This document shows, one piece after another, positions 49,379 to 59,421 of a stretch of DNA of 64,000 nt (its first letter is position 1; each line of letters begins with the position of its first letter). Position numbers and translations under genes: made by a program. The notes below the pieces were generated by a model. The model worked only from the letters and a program-made list of their open reading frames with translations. It searched no databases and was not told where the DNA came from. This DNA is from Meandrina meandrites (taxonomy: Eukaryota; Cnidaria; Anthozoa; Scleractinia; Meandrinidae): positions 6,216,001-6,280,000 of the forward strand of contig OY855908.1 in the NCBI GenBank assembly GCA_963693305.1. Direction: 5' to 3'.

Positions 49379-52087
49379 GTAACCGGAAAATGGAAACAAT
49401 TAACTAGCATTAGAAAATATGATTTTCAATCCAACCTGCAGAGTACAAAATATCGGTTGCTTATCCTTCAGAACGATCGCGAACAGCTTTATAAGAAACT
49501 TCCCCACAGTTCTAAACATTAGAATGTTCTTAAACAAAATCTGCTGTTGTCACCACTTCTTACCACTTACCTCAAGGTTCTTTTAAATAGTTTCTTGATA
49601 TACTATCTTATTGTAGTGTGGACCTAGCTGTCCGACGGGCGACAAATGCTGCCATAATATTCACTTTGGCTCAGCGGATATTTAACAATTATTTATAATG
49701 TTAAACTGATAGCAGGAATTATCAAGACCGAGGTTTATTGCAAACCGAGGACTTGATAATTTCGCTATCATGCCACTGTACTTCATGGCTTCGTAACGCC
49801 AGGATACGATTAAACGTCGTTAAGTTCCCAGCACAGTGCTGTAAAGCAAACTATTTTTTTTTCTTTTAAGGCGGCACAAGAAAACTCAGTACACGTTAGT
49901 AAACTCACTGACTACCAAAAAAAAATCCAGCAACACGCCATGCAAACGTTGTGTATTCGACGATTTTCAAAAGAAATATATTAATCAATATCCGACAAGC
50001 TGTCATCGTATTTGCCTCGGTTGCAAAATGGCACTGTCGCTCTTGTATCATAATACCCTTTCACTTTTTAACGGCTTTATTTTTTCACCTTCCTTCTAGA
50101 TCCGATATCCCGGAACCACGTTATTCCAGACAACTTGAAATAAACAACACGATCTATTATCAGAAATGAACATGAAACTTTCTTTTACAATTTATGTAAA
50201 ATAAACATTACACCTATCACAATAGTTTTCATTATCGCGAAAATTACGCTTTGTCGAAATATAGTCTTTAAGTACTTAAAGTACTAGTTTTAACTAGTTG
50301 TGGGGGTAAGTAAATGTTTGATTTGAATTGAGTTAAGTTGAGAAGTAAAATATCCGTTCATAAAAATGTTCGAAACTTTCTAAAGTTAAAACATCTTTGC
50401 ACAATCCACAATCCAGTGACCGACTATTAGCAGTCTGATTATCGCAGTCTGATTTGCTAAACCGTTTTCTACTATCGATCAATAAAGGCCCTCGGAGCGC
50501 AGGCTTTTCTGTTATGTGCGTTATGACTGAAAATGCTGATAAACGTCAATTTATCGGTTTTTTTTTTGATTGACATTTTACATTCAAAAGATCAGCCACT
50601 GCACTATTTATGCTAAACAGTTTGACAGCTACCTCTCACATTCCATAACCTTTAAAAGTTTACTGGGACCTCCGCAACCATCAGCCAAGAGCAACCTTGA
50701 GTCTTTGAACGGCCAGTTGTCAAAGTCCCGAAACTATTGTCAGTGCAAAGCTGTAAATAAACCTCCTAAAAAATGGGCGCGGTCACCTTTTGGCCGTTCC
50801 GATTAGGGCTCTTCTATTGTTTTTGCCCCTATTTAGCGGCAGGCGAGAATGTTGTTTACGAAGTTTGACTTTGTTTTTAAAACAAGCACGTGATAGACAA
50901 TAATCTAAAAAAGATGGCTACGAAGACTAAAATCATTAAAACACAAGTTTGATGTCCTTTTCGTGTGATTCCTTTCGTTCTTCCTTTTCGCGCTACTTTG
51001 CATTAAGATAACACGGCCTTTTTAAAAATCCTTACGCGAATTTCTGACAAGCTCTTCTTAAGCAGTCAACATCTTTAAGCAACACTAGGCATTTCCTTGA
51101 GAGTGGTCACTTTACATAAGGATTAATAGAATGTTCGAGGTATAGCGCGCGCTACGATTGGTCAGTTCGACTGCAATATACTTCCATGAAGCACGTGGCT
51201 TACGTCACGCGTGTGCTTTATTCAGGTATGATGCATGCGGCTTACGTCACGAGATTGAGCAAGCGCAACTTCTTTAACATATTATAAAAGAAATAAAAAA
51301 ACCTTGCCCTTGGGGCATTGTTATCTTATATAAGCATTTGGGAAGAAGAGAAGTGCGAGAACCACTTCTCTCGTGTTCGTAAAAATTCACGCGTGTTTAT
51401 ATAGCTCAACAATGCACTCAGGCACGTTTTTTGTTTCTTTGATACTAAACAAGTTTTTCCAACACACAAAATGAGATCTCTTTGACGTCAAATGTAATTG
51501 CCATGATCATTTTAAAAGAGGTCAGACTTCCCAAATTAACCATAATTTGAGCTTGTTAAACTAAATCACTTTAAAACTACGTGGTAAAATTTCGTTATCT
51601 TAGATACATTATACATTTCTCAGATTTAAAAAGGTATCCATGAGAACAAAACTAAACTTGAATTGCTGTAAAAATCGACTTCATTGTCCATGTTTGTTAA
51701 AGTTATTTTTCAAGCAGTGACTGAAAATATCAAAAGACGATTGCGACAAGAGGAGTTGAATTTTGCTTTCAAAATTTGCTAATTTCGTATGAAATTAGCA
51801 ATAATCAGATACTGAATATACGAAAAAATTCGAGAAAAAGCGTTTGCACGTGATGCCGTTTTAAAACGTATTATTTTGGACACATTTTTTCTCACTAACC
51901 CTGACCCTCGCGTACCTGTTAACGTCTTAACTAAAACCATCTTACGTTTTTATAAAAGTGAAATGATTCAGTAAATTTCTCAAAGGCTAACAAAATTGCA
52001 CTCGCTCTACGGGCTCGTGCAATTTGTAGTCTTTGAAAAATTTACGAGTGCTTGTTGGGGTTGTGATATTTGCTTCGTAGAAGTTCA
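49379..52087. other. Intergenic stretch, no gene supported
   Basis: Probably the upstream region of the Hook-like gene or spacer. Small palindromic repeats are visible: 49716-49755 ('tagcaggaattatcaagacc' region against 'cttgataatttcgcta') and the hairpin at 51972-52046 ('gtaaatttctcaaaggcta' against 'tagtctttgaaaaatttac'). ORFs are short and unconvincing. Confidence 0.5.
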
Positions 52088-52092
52088 GCTGC

Positions 52093-52225
52093 TGTTACGT
52101 ATATAGTTTGTCTTACCATATTTGGAGTAAACATGTGCGTTCTAGTTCGATGTATCTTACATGAAATACGCATTAAACGAGTTGAGTTGCATTGCAAATG
52201 GCGTCTTGTTGTGCCATCCGTAATA
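52093..52225 (+). repeat. 5' LTR
   Basis: Starts TGTTACGTAT and ends CCATCCGTAATA; the 3' copy ends CGTAACA. Very short for a Gypsy LTR. Differs from the 3' LTR at five positions. Confidence 0.95.
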
Positions 52226-52237
52226 TGGTATCAGAAG
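52226..52237 (+). promoter_or_regulatory. Primer binding site (initiator Met tRNA-like)
   Basis: TGGTATCAGA follows the 5' LTR directly. It matches the complement of the 3' end of initiator methionine tRNA, used as minus-strand primer by many LTR elements. The match ends after about ten bases. Confidence 0.75.
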
Positions 52238-52351
52238 TGTTTTGTTAATCTTATGGCGAGCTGCAGCGCTCAAGATTACGTCTTCTGGTTGATAGTCAGT
52301 CAAAGCAGTTACTGAAGCGAAGCGACAATTCCTTGATTTACGGAACGTACA

Positions 52352-52748
52352 CAAGGCTGCTGCCTAACAGGCGCTCGGTAGCCTGGGGGGCCTAAGTTAC
52401 GAGTGTGGGCGACTTAATTTTTGTTCAAGGAGCCCTAAGCATCTATTTTCCATTCTCATCTAATGACTTCCATTTCCTTGTAACTTTGTTCCACTGACAC
52501 TACTAAAACTACTAAAATGTTCCACAATCGAGATAATTTTAGCGTATCAAATACCTAATGTGCCTTTGCAAAATTCAGCAACTTTGTAAACCATTTATTT
52601 TCAAGTGTTTAGGACTGGGACCGACTCCCAAATATGGAATGAAGAAATTATGAATGATATTATTACTACTACCCCACCCCCTCCCCCTTGATCGACCTGG
52701 CAACTTTTAGGCTGGGCTCCTTAGAAATTTCCTTAGGCAGCAGCCTTG
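52352..52748. mobile_element. 397-bp MITE nested in the LTR element leader
   Basis: Perfect inverted ends CAAGGCTGCTGCC and GGCAGCAGCCTTG, flanked by CGTACA on both sides (52346-52351 and 52749-52754), a likely 6-bp target duplication. It lies between the primer site and gag, so it inserted after the LTR element. No coding capacity. Confidence 0.85.
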
Positions 52749-52798
52749 CGTACAGCGAATTTCAACATCGACCACGTGCGTTGAAACCCAGCGAAACG

Positions 52799-53958
52799 AT
52801 GTCAGACACCGAACAAGATCCTCCACCATCAGCTCCACCGCAAGCTCCACAGCCTACTCCGCCTCAAGTGCTCAGTTTTCCTTCAAATTTTCCAGTACCA
52901 AGCGCTATGGTTTGTCGTGGAGATATCACGAGCAACTGGGAATTTTTTAAGCAACAATGGCAAGATGATTTTTTCAGGCTTCTTTATTCCATTCACTGCG
53001 AAGATCACATATCACTTTCATATATATCCGCAGTTCACATATGAATCATTTCATATACATTACATCAATGGCAAGATTATGGGGTAGCAACGGGTTTGGA
53101 CCAGAAGAGTCAATCGATCCGATTAGCAACCTTCCTTTCTGTCATGGGAAAAGGGTGTCTGCAAATTTTCCTGAATCTGAATTTTGGTACCGAAGTACTG
53201 ACGATAACTTCAGCATTGAAGGCGCTGGAAAACTATTTCCTACCAAAGAGAAATGTCGTCTATGAGAGGTATGTCTTTAACTCTTGCATTCAAGTACCCG
53301 AAGAAACTGTTGATTGCTCGCAGCATCCTGTCAGTTTGGAGCACTTGCAGAAGAAATGCTACTTGACAGGCTAGTTATTGGAATACAAGATAAGGGTACA
53401 AAAGCTAGATTGCTCAGAGAGAAAGATTTGTCTTTGGATAAAGCTCTTGACATGTGTAAATCAAGTGAAAAAACGAATAAGCAGCTAAAGTCGATTCAAA
53501 AGGATGAGAAACAAAACAATGAGGAACTGAACTTAGTTCATGTGAAGCGTAAACCGATGCAAGGCAAGATGCCTCCTCATCCGAAGAAACCACCAAATCC
53601 AAAGAAACCTGACAAAAAATGGAAATGTAAATATTGTGGCCAGCAAAAGAAGCATGCCAAGCAGACAGAATGTCCAGCATATGGTCATCAATGTCGCAAT
53701 TGTAAAAGAATGAACCACATCGCCAAAGGCAAAGAGAAGGTTCATGTCGCTGAAGTGGCAGAAGGTTGCAAGTCTGAGGAATCATTATTGAAGATAGAAG
53801 AAATTACTGCAATTAATGGAATTGGTAAACAGTTAACATCCAGTATTACTTTTGTGATAGAAGAGCTGTACAAAGAGCAACTAGTATGTCAGTTGGACAC
53901 TGGTGCAACTTGTAATGTGATCAGTCACAGAAATTTAGTTCAGCTTTGCAAATGGTGA
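52799..53958 (+). pseudogene. gag-like region with zinc knuckle and start of protease, broken
   Basis: Gag would package the element RNA. The ATG at 52799 opens a Pro-rich N-terminus (PPPSAPPQAPQPTPPQ). The frame is interrupted after WEFFKQQWQD by a 99-bp insertion with a 12-bp target duplication, and shifts again near 53300. The later part (53314-53958) has a Lys/Pro-rich tract, a Cys-rich knuckle (CKYCGQ ... CRNCKRMNHIAK) with His/Gly changes, and the protease active-site motif LDTGATCNV near 53895. A further frame change near 53950 separates it from the RT frame. Confidence 0.82.
52967..53065 (-). mobile_element. Truncated SINE tail inserted in gag
   Basis: The 99-bp insert is flanked by the exact 12-base duplication CAATGGCAAGAT (52955-52966 and 53066-53077). 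Read on the minus strand it contains 'gaaatgattcatatgtgaac' and 'tgcggatata'. These resemble the 3' portion of a tRNA-derived coral SINE that I recall from memory. The target duplication shows it arrived by target-primed insertion after the LTR element. Confidence 0.75.
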
Positions 53959-53965
53959 TCCCCCC

Positions 53966-55921
53966 TTGTCTAAGTCCAATGCCCAACTAAAGCTATTTGA
54001 TGGTAGCTTGATGAAGCCTGTAGGTGAGACCACACTCACCGCAGAGAGAAGAGGCAAGTGTCTGGACCTGAGATTCCAAGTTGTTGAGAGTTCTAACAAA
54101 CCTCTCTTATCGGCTGAGGCTTGTGAGCAGTTGGGACTTCTTAAAGTGGATATAGATCCTGACGAGTCCATTAATGTCCTGAAAAGCAGTAGTAACCTGA
54201 CCAGAGATCAGATTCTTGTTCAGTTCAAAGATGTTTTTGAAGGGTTAGGCCATATTGGTGATACAACCATTATCACAGACCCCAGCGTAAAACCAGTGCA
54301 GCATTCTCCGCGCCGAGTGCCAGTTCCCCTGCGTGATAAGGTCAAGGCCAAACTGGATGATATGGAAAGGAAAGGAATCGTGGAGAAAGTCACAGTACCG
54401 ACCGACTGGATTAGAAGTATGGTGGTTGTCGCAACACCAAGTAAGATTAGGATTTGTTTGGATCCTAAAGATCTTAACAAGGCTGTCATCCGTCCAAAGT
54501 ACCAAATGCCTACTCTAGATGAATTGTTGCCCAAGCTTAGCAATGCCAAAGTGTTTAGTACCTTAGATGCTAAAGATGGGTTTTACCAGGTCGGATTAGA
54601 TGAGAGCAGCAGTCTCAAGACAACATTCTGGATTCCCTTTGGGCGTTACAAGTATTTGAGGCCACCCTTTGGTATCAACCTGGCTCCAGAAGAGTTCGAA
54701 TGCAAATTGCATGAGAAGCTTGATAGTCTTCCCGGTGTAGAAGTGATAAGAGATGACATATTGGTGATGGGCTATGGAGAGAATGATGAAGAAGCAAATC
54801 GAAATCATGATGAGAACTTGATTCGTCTGCTAGAGCAAGCTCGAAATACCAATCTGCGTCTAAACAGCAGCAAGTTGAACCTCAAGAAGTCTGAAGTCAG
54901 ATTCATGGGACACTTGATCACCAAAGATGAGTTACAGCCAGATCCTGAGAAAGTGAAGGCAGTTCAAGAAATGCCGAGGCCTACATCCAAGAAAGAACTC
55001 CTGAGTCTCTTAGGATTCGTTAATTACTTGGGAAAGTTTCTCCCTAGGTTATCAGAGGTCGCCCAGCCACTGATAGAGATGACAGCAAAGGAAGCAAAGT
55101 TCATCTGGTCCCAGCATCATGACACAGCATTCCAGGAAGTGCGAGAGCTTGTAGTCAAACACCCTGTGCTCAAGTATTATGACCTTCAAGAAGAAGTCAC
55201 AGTACAATGTGATGCGAGTGAATATGGGTTAGGAGCAGCTTTATTACAAAACGGCCAGCCAGTTGCTTTTGCTTCACGGTCCCTATCACAGACTGAGAGG
55301 CAATACGCTCAAATTGAGAAAGAATGTTTAGCGATTGTCTTCTCCTGCGAAAGGTTCAGTCAATACCTTGCCGGTCGTAAGAAGATAACGGTTGAGTCAG
55401 ATCACAAACCCTTACAGTCTATTTTCCAGAAGTCAATCCTCTCTGCTCCATGTCGACTACAAAGAATGATGTTGAGGCTACAGCGCTTTAACCTAGAGGT
55501 TAAATACAAGCCAGGTGCACAGATGTATGTTGCCGATCACTTGTCTCGAGCCTCGCTTGCTGTCAAGAAGGAGATGACAGACAACTTTCAAGTTTTCGCT
55601 CTTGAACTTGAAACACTTACTCCCTTTGATCCCATCAAAGTGGCTCCAGAAAGGTTAACTCAGCTGCAGAAGTGCACAGCACAAGACCTCGTCTTAGAGA
55701 GCCTGAAGGCCACTGTTCTAACAGGATGGCCTGAGAGAAGAGAGCAATGCCCAGTACAAGTTCGTGACTACTGGAACTACAGAGAAGAGATTTCACTCCA
55801 CAAGTCAAAGAGTGATTGTCCCCAAAGCCATGAGGCCAGAGATGCTCTCAAGAATTCATTCAAGCCATCAAGGAGTCGCATCATGCCTAAGAAAGGCCAA
55901 AGACATCGTGTTCTGGAATGA
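53966..55921 (+). pseudogene. Gypsy pol: end of protease, reverse transcriptase, RNase H
   Basis: 651 open codons. RT copies element RNA to DNA and RNase H removes the RNA. RT blocks are visible as DWIRSMVVV, RICLDPKDLNKAV, FSTLDAKDGFYQV (catalytic Asp, ~residue 208), RPPFGINLAPEEF and VIRDDILVMG near residue 264. The last holds the catalytic Asp pair, in a non-standard IRDD context where YxDD is usual. RNase H begins near residue 414 (QCDASEYGLGAAL, then IEKECLAIV and ESDHKPL). The frame shifts near 55805, after the tether, so the last ~40 codons are out of frame with the integrase. Confidence 0.92.
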
Positions 55922-56907
55922 ATTCAGAAGTCAAAGCCCTGGTTGAGAGATGTGCTGTCTGTGCCGAGTTCCAGGCTAGGAATGCTAGTCAGCCAATGCA
56001 GTCTCATCAACTTACAGACAGACCTTGGAGTAAAGTGGCTACAGATTTGTTCACTGTTAGTGGAAAGAATTACCTCACAGTCGTTGAATATTACTCAGAT
56101 TTTGTAGAAGTTAGTGAACTTGAAGATACCACATCACGTGCAGTTATACAAGTACTCAAAGAACAATTCAGTAGACATGGAATCCCGGACACAGTTGTCT
56201 CAGACAACGGATCACAGTACAGCAGTCACGAATTTCACGAGTTTTCACTCAGCTGGGAATTTAACCATGTCATATCATCACCACACTACCCAAAGTCAAA
56301 TGGGAAAGCAGAGTCTTCAGTGAAGACAGTTAAACAGCTATTTAAGAAAGCGGACCGAGATGGGATAGATCCATTGCTATCGCTACTAGACTACAGGAAC
56401 ACACCTACTGAAGGTATAGGTGACAGCCCCGCCCAGAGGCTTATGTCGCGCCGAACACGAACTATCTTACCAACAGCGTCAAGCCTTCTCCGTCCCAAAG
56501 TAAGCGCACATTCTACAGAGAAATTAGAGCGGAAAAGGCCAAAGTCGAACTTCTACCATGACCATCATGTGAAGCAGTTACCTGAATTAGAGATTGGACA
56601 AGAAGTCAGAATTGCACCCCTGCGAAAGAACCAAACGTGGAAACCAGCTACTTGTGTCGAGAAATTTTTAGACAGGTCATATGTAGTCCAATCAGGCAAT
56701 GAGACCCTCAGAAGAAACAGGCCGTTTCTGAGACCTGCAGCAGAATCCTCAACACCAGAAAAGCAAAGCACCAAGGTTAGCTCAAATGAGTCACGAGTAA
56801 GTCACAAGGAGATACCTAGAGTACCTGAGTTACCTGCTAAACCTACTAGGCCTGTCAAAGATTCCTTAAGTGAAACTGTTGCTGAAGAGACTAATGTTCC
56901 ATTGTGA
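55764..56907 (+). pseudogene. Gypsy integrase, frameshifted at the N-terminus
   Basis: Integrase joins the element DNA to the host. The zinc-binding N-terminal part is split between two frames: HSSHQG in the 55764 frame, CAVCAEFQ in the 55918 frame, with a break near 55915. The catalytic core is intact in the 55918-56907 frame: WSKVATDLF (first Asp), VVSDNGSQYSS (second Asp) and YPKSNGKAESSVK (Glu). The C-terminal domain (IGQEVRIAPLRKNQTWKPA, RRNRPFLRP) is DNA-binding-like. It ends at TGA 56905-56907, about 240 bases before the 3' LTR. Confidence 0.9.
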
Positions 56908-57149
56908 GCACCTCAGAAGACAAGAACCCGGACTGTTCGTTCCCCTTCAAGATTTAAAGATTTTGACATGAAGCGTTAAGCAAAGGTTAGACTTTGAACA
57001 CTTTAAGTTTGTTTTAGCAAGCTCGGATAAACTGATTCAGTTTGACATAGAACACTTACGGAAACAAAGTGGACTTGTGTAAGTTTGTTTTAGGCTAGTT
57101 TTTGCCAGATATTCGTTCATTATTTTTTTCTTTTTTAAAGAAAGGCAGA

Positions 57150-57282
57150 TGTTACGTATATGGTTTGTCTTACCATATTTGGAGTAAACATGTGCGTTCT
57201 AGTTCGATGTATCTTTCATGAAGTACGCATTAAACGAGTTGAGTTACATTGCAAATGGCGTCTTGTTGTGCCATCCGTAACA
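57150..57282 (+). repeat. 3' LTR
   Basis: Starts TGTTACGTAT and ends CCGTAACA. Preceded by the purine-rich 'aaagaaaggcaga' (57137-57149), the likely plus-strand primer tract. Followed by the target duplication GCTGC. Confidence 0.95.
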
Positions 57283-57287
57283 GCTGC

Positions 57288-59421
57288 TTCTTTCTATGCG
57301 AAGGAAGCTTTCAATGAGAACTTAAGTTTGTTTTCTCCGTAGACTTCTGTTGGAGTTTGGTTGAGCTGCCAATGGAAAAACTCCCTACGTCACTTGACGA
57401 TGAAAGGAAACGACAATACGAAAATGAACTTTACTCCATTTTACCTTAATTTGACTCTTTTTTGCTCACTTTGAACACTTGCCGCCAAGATGTCGCGACA
57501 CCGTCTGATTTTGCCTTGGTTACCGTCGGTAACTGAGCTAAACCATGCCTGATGAGGCATTTAACTTTCGACAAACCTGGGTTGGCTTTCTTTTGATTTT
57601 GCCTTCTTTACTGAGGTTTAGTACGGCGTTTACATGATTAAAATTTTTACCTCAGTTAATTTAAAACAAAACCGAAGTAAACACCTCTCGTGAAAACACG
57701 GGGAGAATATCGAAATACTGAACTAGAATCCACCGAACGGATCTTCTCAGTGCAGGAGAGCATTCAGCTACAACTCCGTTTTGCTGGCTGATTTCAATGG
57801 ACGTTTTACAGGTTAGATTTGCCTCTAACATCACTTTTGGCGCCTTTTGTTATTGAGCGAGTTTTAACAACAGCTGCAAAAATTTAACTAAGCTTACCTA
57901 ATTTCTAAGCTTTCTCTCTTTAAAAAAATAGAATGCTTGCTTCCCTCGTCTTCAAAACTAAGAAGTAGTCTGTTCCTAGGCAGTCGGGTTAGTACTTCTT
58001 CGCGTTTCTCTTCAGAGAAGTGAAGTATTCAGAGTATATGTTTCGGCGAGGATTGTGCCGCTATATTGGCGTAATTGGCCGTCGGCCTGAGTTTAATTTC
58101 AAGTTTATGTTTTGTCCTCATTGCTTTTGTGATTATTCCTCGTCTTTCATATCTCTCGACAATTGGTAATTTTAGGTGTGCTCTTTTACTCTGCGTTATT
58201 TTCAAGCTTTTCATTAAAATTGCGTTATAAAGATCAAACAATCTTGTCTCACTTTTGTCCGCCATTTTGTTTGTCTGAGATGGATGTCAATAATTTTCAA
58301 TTTCACCGTTTTGCACTGCTAATTTCACGTTTTGCACTGCCAATTTCACTTTTTGCACTGGTTTGGAATTAATTGACGTGTTCTTAGCCAATCAGAATGA
58401 AGGAATTGTTGCTTGTATATTATTAACCCTGAAATCACTATAACATCGCATTCAGTGTCGTCTTAGCGTTCCATCTCGCGATAGTGGTTTTTAATTGTTC
58501 CCCCTCAAATAACCTCACAAGCGCTCGGGTGGCTTCTCTCGTCCCAGTCCATCACTCTTTTTCAAAGTACGCTAAATGCTTGAAAGTTTATTATTAACAT
58601 GACCACAGCCATCGTATAATAACAAGGTAGTAAACTTATTTAACTTATTTTGAGGTGACAATCTTTTCTTTAAAATACACGAAACTTGCAACACAGCAGC
58701 TATTTTCATACAGTCTTTAATATTGTGAATTAAGATTTTTAGCACAATAAATCTTAATAACTAAAAAAGTGAAACTTTTCTTATAATTAACTATCGTCCA
58801 ATAATTATTCTAACTTAAATTAAAGTCTCCTGGAAATCTTTGTAATACTGATCATCCAGCGAAACCACTAACTTTAAAACTATCATAAATTCTTTCAGCA
58901 CTACTTTTATACGAGCTAAGTCGAGCTAGCGAACTTTGAATAATCAGTTAGCCTAAGCTTTTCAAGTTCTTCTTTCACAAAACTTTTCTCAATCTTAGCC
59001 ATCCATCGCTTTTTTTGTGTGTGTTTATAACTACATTTGCACTGAAGTATTTTTTCTATTTATGAGTATTATTTTGGGCTTCTTATGTATGATTTCAAAG
59101 TAGATTTTTGCAGCACAAATAATTTGAAAACTCGTCTTATACCATACTTCGAAATCCGGAAAAAGTGGTATCAAGCCTGTTCCTAGGGGATTCTGAAGAC
59201 ATCCTAGAGCACTTATTTAAGCTGCAAGTTGCTAAATTTTCTGTCACTTATTTTTGCCTTTACCTCCCCACACCTAAAACTGTTACTTCTTTGGCAACGC
59301 TATAGTATTGATTCACGCTTACAGAAACAAATTTGTAACATTCTACGAAATATCTTAATAAAATACATGTGTATCTAATTGGTTGATTCTACTTGTCGTC
59401 ATCACTCTCTCCTCTGAGATC
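57288..59421. other. Non-coding spacer downstream of the caspase-like gene
   Basis: Contains a tandem 'tttgcactgc.aatttcac' motif (three units near 58309-58361) and a repeat end 'ttagccaatcagaatgaagg' (58385). No exon supported. 58780-59420 would include the 3' untranslated region of the caspase-like gene, but no polyadenylation signal can be fixed with confidence. Confidence 0.45.

Larger units (their letters stand above)
52093..57282 (+). mobile_element. Ty3/Gypsy-type LTR retrotransposon, full length but inactive
   Basis: 5190 bp bounded by two 133-bp LTRs and a perfect 5-bp duplication GCTGC (52088-52092 and 57283-57287). Order is LTR, primer site, gag-like region with zinc knuckle, protease, RT, RNase H, integrase, purine tract, LTR. 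Integrase after RNase H is the Ty3/Gypsy order. The reading frame is broken at several points (near 53300, 53950, 55805 and 55915) and by a 99-bp insertion in gag, so it cannot be autonomous now. The LTRs differ at 5 of 133 positions, so the insertion is not very recent. No envelope-like gene is seen. Confidence 0.93.
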
